Of a DNA stretch of 57,018 nucleotides, positions 25,165 through 34,452 are shown piece by piece. The DNA is from Terriglobia bacterium (GTDB lineage Bacteria > Acidobacteriota > Terriglobia > Acidiferrales > UBA7541). The stretch spans positions 1 through 57,018 of the forward strand of contig JAIQFG010000020.1 in the NCBI GenBank assembly GCA_020073375.1, read 5' to 3'. Below the pieces are notes generated by a model that was not told where the DNA came from, ran no database searches, and saw only the letters and a program-made list of their open reading frames with translations. Made by a program: the position numbers and the translations under genes. Position 1 is the first letter of the stretch, and each line of letters opens with the position of its first letter.

Positions 25165-27060
25165 TTAGTTCCCAGTGCCCGCCAGTGGAACGATCAGCGG
25201 GGTCAACGGGTCGTCAGTCGAAATGACCATCGAGCCGGTCCTGGTTCCCGTGCCAGTCGGCGTAAACGTTACATTCAACGTGCAACTGGTCGATGGCGCC
25301 ATGGGCAGAGCCGTGCAGGTGCTGGAGACGAATTTGAAGTCGCCACCCACAATGATGTCAGAGATGTTGAGCGGCGTCGCTCCAACGCTTGTGAGAGTCA
25401 GGACCAGCGGGCTGCTGGTGGTATTGACGGGTTGGGTCGCGAACGTCGGCGAAACAGGCGTAACAACAGCGGCAGAAGTGGTCACGCCGGTTCCCGTCAT
25501 GGGGATAATCAACGGGCTTGCCGGATCGTTGGAAAAGACCACGATTGAGCCTCCCGTCGCACCCGCCACGGTCGGTTTGAAGGTTGCGGTGATCGTGCAT
25601 GTGGCCGACGCCGCCATCGGCGCGCTGGTGCAGGTATTGGTCTGTATGGCGAAATTGCCGCCCACGATGATGTTGGAAATCACCAGTGGATTAGCGCCGA
25701 CGCTGGACACGGTCACGGTCACCGGGCTGCTGGTTACGCCCACGCCCTGCCGCCCAAAGACTGGGAAGGCTGGCGTTGCCGAAACAGAAGCCGTGGTCAC
25801 GCCCGTACCAGTGAGTTGAACGATCAACGGGCTGCTCGGATCGTTGGTCACGATCGTCAGCTGGCCTGTCCGGGTTCCCGCTCCGGTCGGTGAGAACGTC
25901 ACATTAATTATGCAGGAGACTCCCGCGCCCATCGGATTAGCAGTGCAGGTGCTGGACGGGAAGCCGAAGTCGCCCGACGATGTGATATTGGAGATCAGCA
26001 GCGGATTGGCTCCCACGCTGGTTAGAGTCACGGACTGGATGCTGCTGGTAGTGCCCACGCCTTGTTTGCCGAATGTGAGCGAGGTGGGCGAAACCGATGC
26101 TGCAGCCGTCGTAACACCCGTGCCGCTCAGGGAAATGACCGCTGGACTACTCGGATCGTCGCTGGTAATGGTCAGCGTTCCGGTCCTGGTTCCCGCAGCG
26201 GTCGGTGAGAAGGTAATGCTCATCGAGCAACCGGCCCCGTTGGTCATCGGTTCCGCAGTGCAGGTACTGAATGGGAAGGTGAAGTCTCCAGTTGCCTGGA
26301 TATCAATGAGGTTAATCGCGCTGGTACCGACGCTGGACAGGGAGACGGTGATCGGTGCGCTGTTCGTGCCCACGCCCTGATTACCGAAGACAAGCGACGT
26401 CGTCGAATACGAGGCAGACTGGGTTGTCACGGTCGTTCCAGATAACGTGACGATCGTGGGGCTCGACGGATCATCCGAAATGATGATCAGCGAACCAGTC
26501 CTGGTCCCCGATGCCGTCGGTGTGAACGTTACGTTCATCGTGCAGCCGACACCGGTGGTCATGGGTTCCGCGGTGCAGGTGCTGGACGGGAAATTGAAGT
26601 CGCCGGTCACCTGAATATCGGACAGGTTGAGCGGGTTGACGCCGACGCTGGCCAGGTTCACCGGGAGCGTTGCGCTGGTCGTGCCCATGCCCTGCTTGCC
26701 GAAATTGAGCGTGGTCGGCGAAATCAAAGCCGCGGGACTCGTCGAGCCCGTGCCGCTCAGGGGAACGATGGTGGGGGTGTTCGGATCGTTGCTGGAAATC
26801 GTCAACGAACCGGACCTGGCTCCCGCCGTGGTCGGCGTGAAGGTCACGTTAATCGTGCACGTGGCTGCCGTTGGCATGGGGGTGCTGTTGCAAGTGTTGG
26901 ACGAAACGGCGAAGTCGCCGGACACGGCCACATTGGCGATCGTCAGCGAGTTCAATCCAACGCTGGTGGCCGTCACGGTCTGGGCGGCGCTGGTGGAACT
27001 CACCGCCTGGCTGCCGAAGGTCAGGGAAGTAGGCGCAACCCCGACTCCGACCTGGATCGT
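25165..27060 (-). repeat. Six tandem choice-of-anchor D (ASH-like) repeats
   Basis: Six units of about 315 bp encode the pattern SPTSLTFGKQGVG ... GDFxFPSSTCTAxPM ... CTxNVTFxPTxAGTRTGxL ... SDDPxSPxIVxLSGTG. The third to fifth units are most alike. They form the C-terminal third of the 2,727-aa protein and are related to the 12 repeats in the 3,904-aa protein. Confidence 0.85.
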
Positions 27061-30000
27061 CGACCGTTCATTGTAGAGATTCTGAACATCGGCCGCCGTC
27101 AGGGCGCGGCCGTACAGTTGGAAATCATCCATCTGCCCGCCGGAGAACGACGTGGTGCCTGCGCGGGAGAATAGATAGAGCGGGAAGTTGCCGAAGGCAG
27201 CCGTGTTGTCCTTGTTCTGCGTTTGGCTCAGCGCGGTCTGCAGTACCCCGTCGATATATAGGGTCACTTCGTTGGCTGCGTTCTGAGTTACGTCGTAGAC
27301 CACGGCCAGGTTGTGCCACACGCCCGAGGTAGGCTGCGCAAAGCACTTGATATTGAATCCGGCATCGCCGCGCAACGCGATTTCCATCGCCGGGGTTCCG
27401 CAATCCGCCGCCTCGTCGGGGAAGAGAGCGAACGTGCCCGTATTGCCGTTGACGCTGCTGCTGAACTCATACAGCGTCGTTCCGCTTGCTCCGCCGCTGG
27501 TGTATGTCCGGTTCACCCAGGCGGAAACCGATACGGCGTGCGAGCCGGTGAGGTTGATCAAAGGCGTGCTCACGTACTGGTTCACGTTGTTGGCCGAGAT
27601 TGCTCCGTTGAATACTCCGGTGATCCAGGTCACGCCATTGAATAGCGTAGCGTTGAGCCCGTTCCCGGAGGAGTCCGCCGCATTCGTGCCTGTGCCTTCG
27701 TCGAACTTCCAGTATCCGGTGATTCCGGAAACGGTCGTCGAGACGGTCAGACCGGTGGAGCCCACGACGGCGCCTGCCGTGGCCGTAATCGTGGTGTTCC
27801 CCAGGGTCACCGCCGTTGCCAAACCGGTGCTATTCATCGTCGCAATTGCCGGGCTTGACGTGGACCACACCACCGACCCGGTGACGTCCGCCGTGCTCGA
27901 GTCGCTGTAGGTGCCCGTAGCCACGAACTGCTGCGTGGCGGCCTTGGGAATCGTGGAATTGGCCGGCGTCACCGCGATGGTCAGCAGCGTGGGGCCGGAT
28001 GGATTCAGAACCGTGAGCGTGTTGGTGGTGCTGTGCGTCAATGCTCCGCTGGTTCCTGTGATGGTCAGCGTGAATTGCCCGGTCGGAGTTGAACCCGTCG
28101 TGTTGATCGTGAGGGTCGAGGCTCCGTTTCCAGTGACCGATGGCGGATTGAACGTGCCAGTGGCATTCGCGGGCAGACCTGATACGGACAAGACCGCGGT
28201 TCCGGCAAAGGCGTTGATGCCGCTGACGGTCACGTTATACGTGGTGCCGGAGCCCTGGTTGATCGACCGCGACGCGGGCGTAGCGGTCAACGTAAAGTCC
28301 GGAGCCGGCGCTGGAGTCACCGTCAGAGTCGTGGAGCCGGTGATCCCGCCGGACGTTGCTTGAATCGAGGTGGTCCCCACGGCTACGCCGGTTGCCAATC
28401 CGCTGGCGGAAATGGTGGCCGTAGCAGGGGTTGTGGAGGACCAGGTTGCCGTGCTCGTGAGGTTCTGCGTGCTGTTGTCACTGAAGATTCCGGTCGCGGT
28501 GAATTGCTGCGTCGCGCCACCCGCGATGGACGGAAGGGTGGGCGTCACGGCGATGGAGGATAGCGTCGGAGTAACTCCGACGCCTGTCGTCTTCAATGCG
28601 AAGATCAAGCCGATCCAATTGTTTATGGCGACGCCGTTTGTTCCGGTCGCCGACTGGATACCGGTCGAGTTTACATTCTTGTACTCCAGCAAGGACACTG
28701 CTTCCTGCCCGGAGAAGTTCGTGAACCCGGCCGCCGGAGTATAGGGCGTCGAGAAGGCATCTTCCATGAACATGCCCCATACCATTTCGTTCGCGGTAGT
28801 GCTGGCCAAGCCGGAGTTGCCCGTGCTCATGGCCGTTCCGTTTCCGGCATTGGTGTGCGTGACGTTCGCGTCCACGGGATTCGTGGTGGCGATGCCCTGC
28901 AGAGGAATTACAAAGATTAGTATTTCAGAGCCGGTAGCGGGTGCGCTGAGCGTGATCGTCGTCGAAGTAATGGGGCCCACGCTGGGATTCACGAGCCACA
29001 CCTCTCCGCGATTGGGTCCAATCGCGGCGTTTAACGGCCCTGCAATCGGCGTATAAGTATTGACTCCATCGCTTATTGTTGCGGTGGTTGTCGAGCCGCC
29101 CCAGGAAGCCATGACCATAATGGGTTCGCCGGCAGGGAAGGTTCCTTGTTGAAACGCGGTGCAGGATTGCGCCGGCGTGAGGCACGCAGAGACGGTGACG
29201 TGCGCATTGTCAACGGAGCCGAGAGGGACTGGCGGGAGCACAACTAATGTCGTGTTCGCGGTATGGACCAGGCTTCCGCTTGTACCTGTCACCGTCAGGG
29301 GATAAGTCCCAGTCGGTGTGGTAGTCAAAGTGGTAACCGTAAGCGTTGAGGATCCCGAACCTGTAACGGTCGTGGGAGAAAAAGTCCCGGTCGCGCCAGT
29401 CGGCAACCCGCTCACGCTGAAGGACACAACTCCAGTAAATCCTCCCAGCGCTCCTACCGTTGACGTGAATGTCGTGCCGCTGCCCTGAATCACACTCCGC
29501 AAGGCGGGCGTCGCGGTCAACGAGAAGTTTGGAGAAGAAGTGACGACGAGATTTGATGTGGCTGTGTGGACGATATCTCCGCTCGTGCCTGCGATCGTAA
29601 GCGGGTAGGTGCCGGTCGGAGTCGACGATGCGGTTGTTACCGTCATGGTCGAGGTTCCCGCGCCAGTGACCGTGGTCGGATTAAACGACGCTGTTGCGCC
29701 ATTTGGCAGTCCGCCCGCGGTGAACGTGATGGTCTTGTTAAACCCGCCCGAGATCGCCACGGTTGCCGTATAGGTTGTGCCGGCGCCCTGAACAACGGAT
29801 TGTGAAGCGGGCGCCGAGGACATTGTGAAGTTGGGGCCCGCCGTGATCACCACTTGCGCGGCGGCCGTGTGGACTTCGCTTCCGCTGGTGCCTACGATCG
29901 TGAAATTGGAGGTCCCGATCGTGGCGATATCCAGCGTCGACAGCGTGAGCGTCGAGGTCGTCGGGGCCGTGACCGTCGGGGGATTGAACGTGCCCGAAAC

Positions 30001-33000
30001 TCCGAACGGCAAGTTGGCCAGGCTGTATGTCACCGGTCCGGTAAATCCGCCCGTCGGCGTGATCGTTGCCGTGTACGTGGTGCTGTTTCCTTGCATCACG
30101 GTCTGCGTGGCCGGCGACCCCGAGACGATAAAGTCGCCTGGGACGGTGCTTGCCAACGTGGAAATTTCGCTAGCCGAAAGCGCGCGCGTAAACAGCTGCA
30201 GATCGTCCATCTGGCCGCCGGCGAACGATGACGTCCCGGCTCGCGTGAACATGTAGAGAGGGAAGTTGCCGAAGGCAGACGTGCTTACAGAAGTGTGCGT
30301 CTGGCTGAGAGCGGTTTGCAGCACTCCGTCGACGTACAGGTTCACTTCAGTGGCGACCGGGTTGTTCAGGACGAAAACGACCGCGATATGATGCCACACG
30401 CCGGACGTGGGCTGTGCATAGCACTTGACGTTATATCCGCCATTGCCGTGCACGCCGATTTCCATGGCGGGCGTCCCGCAGTCCGTTGCTTCGTCGGGGA
30501 AGAATCCGAAGGCGCCTTCGTTGTCGTTATAGTTGCCGCTGAGTTCCAGAAGCGTGTCTCCGTTGGCTCCGCCGGCGGAGTACGTCCGGTTCACCCACGC
30601 TGCAACCGTCACCGCAGGCGTGGAGGAAAGATTAATCGTGGGAGTGCTGGCGTATTGATTGGTGTTGTTGGCGGAAATGGCGCCGGAAATCTTTCCGGCG
30701 ATCCACGCCGTTCCGTTAAACAAGGTTGCGTCGTACCCATGTCCGGAGGAGTCTGGAGCAAGGGTGCCCGAGCTTTGATCAAAGGCCCAATGGCCGACCG
30801 GCCCCGACGTTGAGGGAGTCACGGCCAGTGTCGTGGACCCGGAGATCGAAGCCATGGTGGCTTGAATCAGCGAGGTGCCGACAGCCACGGTTGTGGCCAG
30901 GCCGGTGGAGTTGATAGTGGCAGTCGTCAACGTGCCCGATGTCCAGGTGACGGAATTGGTGATGTTTGCGGTGCTCGAATCGCTGTACGTGCCGGTCGCG
31001 GTAAATTGCTGCGTCGTCCCCGCGGGAATCGACGGGCTCGCCGGCGTCACGGCTATGGATAGCAGCGCCGGTCCGGGAAGCACGGTCAGGTTGGTGGTGC
31101 CGTTGATCGCACCGGAAGCCGCCTTGATGGTCGTGCTGCCGGCGGCCACTCCGCTGGCCAGACCCGTGGAATTAATCGTGGCTGCGGCGGTGCTGCTCGA
31201 GGTCCACGTTACGGAACCGGTTATATTCTGAGTGGTGTTATCCGTGTATGTGCCGGTCGCGGTAAATTGTTGCGTGCCGGTCGAGAAAATGGACGGATTC
31301 GCCGGCGTCACGGCGATGGACACAAGTGCCGGCGGGGTGACCGTCATGGTGGTCGATCCGGAGATCGCATTGAGCGTCGCCTGGATCGTGGAGCTGCCCG
31401 TGGCCACAGCCGTCGCCAGGCCTCCCGCTGCGACAGTAGCAGCGGACGTGTTCGTGGAGGTCCAGGTGGCGAAGCCGCTGATAACCTGCGTGCTGGAATC
31501 GCTGTAGGTGCCCGTCGCAACAAATTGCTGCGTCGCGCCTTTCGGAACGGATGGACTCGCCGGCGTCACCGCAATGGAAACCAATGTCGGCGGGTTCAAG
31601 AGTCCGAATGCGCTCAATTGGTTCTGCGTGCCGACAAAAACCTTGCCGTTGGCAACCGTGGGCACCGTGAACTTCACTGCCAGGCCGGGGTTGTCGCGAG
31701 CCAAATTCTGCGAGGAGCTGTACAACTCCGTGGCGAGGTTCGTCGCGTCATACGCATGCAGCACGGCCGGACCGGGATTTCCGAATTGCGCGTTTTCCAG
31801 CGCCCAGACGATTCCGTCGTTTGTGCCGTTCGAGGAAACTGTGGGCGTCGGGCCCGGGAACTGGAATATCGTGGATGTCTCCATGCTGGGAGTGGAGCTG
31901 AGCAATCCAGTTACGGAATCAAAGTGATATGCCTTCATGAAATCGCCAGGCTGGTTTACTTCTCCGCTGCCGCCGAAATACGCTGTGTTGTTCCACCATG
32001 CTGGCGCGCCGAACAGTGTCGGGAATGCGCCCTGAATGCTCTGAACAACTTGGCTGTCGTTACCGGCATGGAAGTGCCCCATGTTGTCGCGGTCGAGGAG
32101 ATAGATCGCTCCATTCTTGCTCCCCGTCAACAGCAGGTGCTGATGAGGAGATCCGCCGGGCTGGTCGGGAATCAAAATCACTCCACCGGAACCGAGATCA
32201 AGGTCGTTCGTGTCCAGATTGGACTGATCGAAGGGCGTAAACCAGTCCACGACAGGGAATGAACCGCTGGCAGGCTGTCCGATTTTCATCGCGCTGTCGC
32301 CGAAATCGGTGGTGCCGTTGTAGGTGCCGTTCCCCGAAGAGAAATAGATGTTGCTGGAATCGGCCGCGAGCCCTGAGCCGCTCATCCAGATCCCGCCAAG
32401 GCCCCCATTCGGGGTGGTATTGTAGACGGCTTCCTGCGCCAGCGTCGTGGGGTTGTAGGACATCACCCAGCCATGAAATGGGGAAGTGTCTTCGTGCGAT
32501 GCCCACGCGATGATCAGATGCCCATTCTCCAGAAGCAGACCGGGGCGGTTGTGTTCGTGCAGAGGATCGAATGCGACCGTACCGCTCACGCTGCCGTCGC
32601 CCGTACCGGATACAGAAGCGGTGATGGTCACGGGGCTGCCGGATTTTTCCGATCCGGTCGCCACGTCCAGCGCGTGCAAGCGCTGAAAGAACGATCCGCT
32701 TTGCTTGGTCTTGACAACCACATAGAGGGTTCCAGCCACGGGGTCAATCGCCGGCGTGCCGGTGATGCCAATTTCCGGGATCAGATCGAACGGGGCACTC
32801 GCGTCGGCAGGGCTGACGGTTGTGATTGACGGCGGGTTAATGAAGCTGTCATGCCAGAGTTGCGTCCCGGTGTCGGCGTCAAAGGCGTAGACGCTGTCAT
32901 GCTCGGTGGCAACATAAACCACATTGTGAAATACGCCGCTGATGTTGACATGGTACAGGTAGAGCGGCTGCGCATAGATATAGCCGTCGACCGTGGCGGA

Positions 33001-33348
33001 ATACAGTTTGCCGAATTGCGATACGTTGACGTCGGCGTGAGTCAACACCGTTTCTTGAGTGTCCGCGCCAGTCCGGGCATTGTCGTTGTGCTCCGTCGTC
33101 ACTCGGATCTGAGCTTGCGCCGGATGGCTCCAGGAAAACAATCCCGCCAGGACGGCCAGCATCAGCGCGCAGCGGTAGACCGAGGCTTTCGCCCGCGCAG
33201 TCCCAGTGGAGGTTCTTCGAGCATCACATTCTTGTAGGCCTGCGCCGATGTCCGCGCGGCGTTTCGCGCGATCCAACAACCCGGCGGCGATTCCAACCTG
33301 CGGATCGCGATTCGAGGCGAATTCAGAACTCGTCAATTGGTGTGACAT
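25165..33348 (-). CDS. Giant exported multi-domain protein (PQQ-like propeller, BIG2, two LamG, six choice-of-anchor D repeats)
   Basis: Predicted 2,727-aa cell-surface or secreted protein. ATG 33348 has AAGGG 7 nt upstream; the frame runs 17 codons further without support. About 60 polar residues precede a signal-like segment (CALMLAVLAGLFSWSHPAQAQ in two parts; cleavage near residue 79). Modules by position: PQQ-like propeller (about 33110-31600); three BIG2 Ig-like domains (31600-30810); LamG 1 (30800-30150); three putative Ig-like repeats with SxxxVxQGxxTTYT (30150-29235); an unknown domain (29230-28600); BIG2, one more repeat, BIG2 (28580-27730); LamG 2 (27725-27065); six choice-of-anchor D repeats of about 105 aa (27060-25165). 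It ends LAGTGN without a sorting signal or membrane helix. LamG and Ig-like modules usually bind carbohydrate or protein, so adhesion or matrix building is a reasonable inference. Confidence 0.9.
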   Translation of the reverse strand: MSHQLTSSEFASNRDPQVGIAAGLLDRAKRRADIGAGLQECDARRTSTGTARAKASVYRCALMLAVLAGLFSWSHPAQAQIRVTTEHNDNARTGADTQETVLTHADVNVSQFGKLYSATVDGYIYAQPLYLYHVNISGVFHNVVYVATEHDSVYAFDADTGTQLWHDSFINPPSITTVSPADASAPFDLIPEIGITGTPAIDPVAGTLYVVVKTKQSGSFFQRLHALDVATGSEKSGSPVTITASVSGTGDGSVSGTVAFDPLHEHNRPGLLLENGHLIIAWASHEDTSPFHGWVMSYNPTTLAQEAVYNTTPNGGLGGIWMSGSGLAADSSNIYFSSGNGTYNGTTDFGDSAMKIGQPASGSFPVVDWFTPFDQSNLDTNDLDLGSGGVILIPDQPGGSPHQHLLLTGSKNGAIYLLDRDNMGHFHAGNDSQVVQSIQGAFPTLFGAPAWWNNTAYFGGSGEVNQPGDFMKAYHFDSVTGLLSSTPSMETSTIFQFPGPTPTVSSNGTNDGIVWALENAQFGNPGPAVLHAYDATNLATELYSSSQNLARDNPGLAVKFTVPTVANGKVFVGTQNQLSAFGLLNPPTLVSIAVTPASPSVPKGATQQFVATGTYSDSSTQVISGFATWTSTNTSAATVAAGGLATAVATGSSTIQATLNAISGSTTMTVTPPALVSIAVTPANPSIFSTGTQQFTATGTYTDNTTQNITGSVTWTSSSTAAATINSTGLASGVAAGSTTIKAASGAINGTTNLTVLPGPALLSIAVTPASPSIPAGTTQQFTATGTYSDSSTANITNSVTWTSGTLTTATINSTGLATTVAVGTSLIQATMASISGSTTLAVTPSTSGPVGHWAFDQSSGTLAPDSSGHGYDATLFNGTAWIAGKISGAISANNTNQYASTPTINLSSTPAVTVAAWVNRTYSAGGANGDTLLELSGNYNDNEGAFGFFPDEATDCGTPAMEIGVHGNGGYNVKCYAQPTSGVWHHIAVVFVLNNPVATEVNLYVDGVLQTALSQTHTSVSTSAFGNFPLYMFTRAGTSSFAGGQMDDLQLFTRALSASEISTLASTVPGDFIVSGSPATQTVMQGNSTTYTATITPTGGFTGPVTYSLANLPFGVSGTFNPPTVTAPTTSTLTLSTLDIATIGTSNFTIVGTSGSEVHTAAAQVVITAGPNFTMSSAPASQSVVQGAGTTYTATVAISGGFNKTITFTAGGLPNGATASFNPTTVTGAGTSTMTVTTASSTPTGTYPLTIAGTSGDIVHTATSNLVVTSSPNFSLTATPALRSVIQGSGTTFTSTVGALGGFTGVVSFSVSGLPTGATGTFSPTTVTGSGSSTLTVTTLTTTPTGTYPLTVTGTSGSLVHTANTTLVVLPPVPLGSVDNAHVTVSACLTPAQSCTAFQQGTFPAGEPIMVMASWGGSTTTATISDGVNTYTPIAGPLNAAIGPNRGEVWLVNPSVGPITSTTITLSAPATGSEILIFVIPLQGIATTNPVDANVTHTNAGNGTAMSTGNSGLASTTANEMVWGMFMEDAFSTPYTPAAGFTNFSGQEAVSLLEYKNVNSTGIQSATGTNGVAINNWIGLIFALKTTGVGVTPTLSSIAVTPTLPSIAGGATQQFTATGIFSDNSTQNLTSTATWSSTTPATATISASGLATGVAVGTTSIQATSGGITGSTTLTVTPAPAPDFTLTATPASRSINQGSGTTYNVTVSGINAFAGTAVLSVSGLPANATGTFNPPSVTGNGASTLTINTTGSTPTGQFTLTITGTSGALTHSTTNTLTVLNPSGPTLLTIAVTPANSTIPKAATQQFVATGTYSDSSTADVTGSVVWSTSSPAIATMNSTGLATAVTLGNTTITATAGAVVGSTGLTVSTTVSGITGYWKFDEGTGTNAADSSGNGLNATLFNGVTWITGVFNGAISANNVNQYVSTPLINLTGSHAVSVSAWVNRTYTSGGASGTTLYEFSSSVNGNTGTFALFPDEAADCGTPAMEIALRGDAGFNIKCFAQPTSGVWHNLAVVYDVTQNAANEVTLYIDGVLQTALSQTQNKDNTAAFGNFPLYLFSRAGTTSFSGGQMDDFQLYGRALTAADVQNLYNERSTIQVGVGVAPTSLTFGSQAVSSTSAAQTVTATSVGLNSLTIANVAVSGDFAVSSNTCNSTPMPTAATCTINVTFTPTTAGARSGSLTISSNDPNTPTIVPLSGTGSTSPAALISPTTLNFGKQGMGTTSATLPVNLASVGVNPLNLSDIQVTGDFNFPSSTCTAEPMTTGVGCTMNVTFTPTASGTRTGSLIIISDDPSSPTIVTLSGTTVTTQSASYSTTSLVFGNQGVGTNSAPITVSLSSVGTSAINLIDIQATGDFTFPFSTCTAEPMTNGAGCSMSITFSPTAAGTRTGTLTITSDDPSSPAVISLSGTGVTTAAASVSPTSLTFGKQGVGTTSSIQSVTLTSVGANPLLISNITSSGDFGFPSSTCTANPMGAGVSCIINVTFSPTGAGTRTGQLTIVTNDPSSPLIVQLTGTGVTTASVSATPAFPVFGRQGVGVTSSPVTVTVSSVGANPLVISNIIVGGNFAIQTNTCTSAPMAASATCTITATFKPTVAGATGGSIVVFSNDPASPLIIPMTGTGVTTSAAVVTPVSPTFATQPVNTTSSPLVLTLTSVGATPLNISDIIVGGDFKFVSSTCTALPMAPSTSCTLNVTFTPTGTGTRTGSMVISTDDPLTPLIVPLAGTGN

Positions 33349-33425
33349 GTTTTTCCCTTCACCGACAAAAGGAGTCAAAACCGGCAAATGCCAATTCAAT
33401 TCGGCATCCCAGACAGCAATTCTTG

Positions 33426-33516
33426 TACCAATGTGGAAAAATTATGGAGCGGGGGGGAATCTGTTGTGCACTGATTTTACAGGGGTTATTGGTACATGGG
33501 GTACCACTAGTCCCAT
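33426..33516. promoter_or_regulatory. Cluster of GTACCA/TGGTAC boxes upstream of the 2,727-aa gene
   Basis: GTACCAAT (33426-33433) is inverted relative to ATTGGTAC (33488-33495). The second box pairs with a third (TGGTAC 33490-33495, GTACCA 33501-33506, 5-nt spacer). ATGGG (33496-33500) and CCCAT (33512-33516) flank GTACCACTAGT. The cluster begins about 80 bp upstream of the start codon, in the expected promoter zone, so it could be a regulator-binding site. No known consensus is claimed. Confidence 0.35.
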
Positions 33517-33567
33517 TTAGGCATTTCTGGAAGTCCAGAGAACTTCTCTTTATTGGAAGTCGGTGGG

Positions 33568-33801
33568 TTACTTAGCTTCCTTCAGGCTGAACTGTGGCCC
33601 CACTGTGGTCAATCCGCCTCGCTTTGGATTCCCGCCTCGTCGCCGGGAAAAGACCTGCTTTTCAACCTGCTTTAGCCCGCGATCTCCTTGTCGTTCCTCT
33701 TCGAAAGCGTGGACGAGAGTCACGTCCGGTGCCGGAGCTGGCGGCTTTCCCTGAACATTTTCGCGGCCCATTTGTGCCCAATTGTCCTTTCCGATGTTCA
33801 T
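33568..33801 (-). CDS. Possible small basic protein, unrecognised
   Basis: A 77-aa frame beginning MNIGKDNWAQMGRENVQGKP, with a Pro/Ala segment PPAPAPD and a basic stretch FSRRRGGNPKRGG. The frame is open to 33909, but the part upstream of ATG 33801 looks less protein-like. Only a weak ribosome-binding site (GGTGACGGA) is present. It lies on the same strand as the giant gene, 219 bp upstream of it. I do not recognise the sequence, and it could be chance coding. Confidence 0.3.
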   Translation of the reverse strand: MNIGKDNWAQMGRENVQGKPPAPAPDVTLVHAFEEERQGDRGLKQVEKQVFSRRRGGNPKRGGLTTVGPQFSLKEAK

Positions 33802-34005
33802 TCCGTCACCATGTGCGAGCCAATTTGCCCGGTTTTCTTTCAAACATTTTCGAGGGAACTTCACGGAAGGATGACGCGCGCGCATACGAATCCACGCACG
33901 GAATAGCAAGGCGGAATGGCAAGTCTACGATTGAGCGACCGGTCCGAGGACGGCAGAATTTCGTTCGCTGCGTTGTTGTTCAGCGGTTGCCGGTGCCTCG
34001 CAATC

Positions 34006-34266
34006 CTACTCGCTGCCTCCGTAGTCCGGCGGGAAGTGTTCGTCCAGGGGCTCGGCCACGGCTGACTCGGTTTCATATATGGAATCGTCTCCGATTCCCG
34101 TAATCACGTCGATCTCCGCGAATTCCACCATGACGCCGCCGCCCGTTCGGGACTGTTTCTTCATGGCCTTCTTTTTCCTTGCGGGGGCTTTCCCGCGCAT
34201 TTTTTTGGCCGGTCGCGCCGTCTTTTTCGAGGCTTTTCGGGTGGGCTTCTTTTTCTTCTTGGGCAT
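34006..34266 (-). CDS. Small Lys-rich protein with an acidic tail (histone H1-like N-terminus)
   Basis: Predicted 86-aa protein. The frame is open to 34422, but GGAGG (34271-34275) is 4 nt before ATG 34266, giving MPKKKKKPTRKASKKTARPA and a run of Lys, Arg, Ala and Pro to about residue 41. The second half is quite different: VMVEFAEIDVITGIGDDSIY, then acidic residues to the end EHFPPDYGGSE. The basic part resembles bacterial H1-like or AlgP-type nucleic-acid-binding tails. The acidic half might be a small folded domain or a charge-neutralising tail. No signal peptide is seen, so it is probably cytosolic. It lies 186 bp after the tannase-family gene on the same strand. Function is unknown. Confidence 0.7.
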   Translation of the reverse strand: MPKKKKKPTRKASKKTARPAKKMRGKAPARKKKAMKKQSRTGGGVMVEFAEIDVITGIGDDSIYETESAVAEPLDEHFPPDYGGSE

Positions 34267-34452
34267 CTTGCCTCCAATCGCTGACGTCGATAGAGAGTTT
34301 ACCTCACCAGCAGGAGAGAGGGGGGCGAACAAGCAGCCTGCAATTCCTATATGCCCTATTCCAGTGCGATTTGCAAGAATCACTATCTTGCGCGCATGGA
34401 GTTGCCCCCATCCCTCCGGCACTCGCGGCCGGATAAGAGTCGGGGAACGGCG

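Larger units (their letters stand above)
33349..34005. other. Upstream region of the 2,727-aa gene, with boxes and one doubtful small frame
   Basis: This 657-bp region lies between the Lys-rich protein gene and the giant gene. It has repeated GTACCA boxes (33426-33506), a G7 run (33452-33458) and one small minus-strand frame (33568-33801) that may be real. I see nothing else that I can support. Confidence 0.6.
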
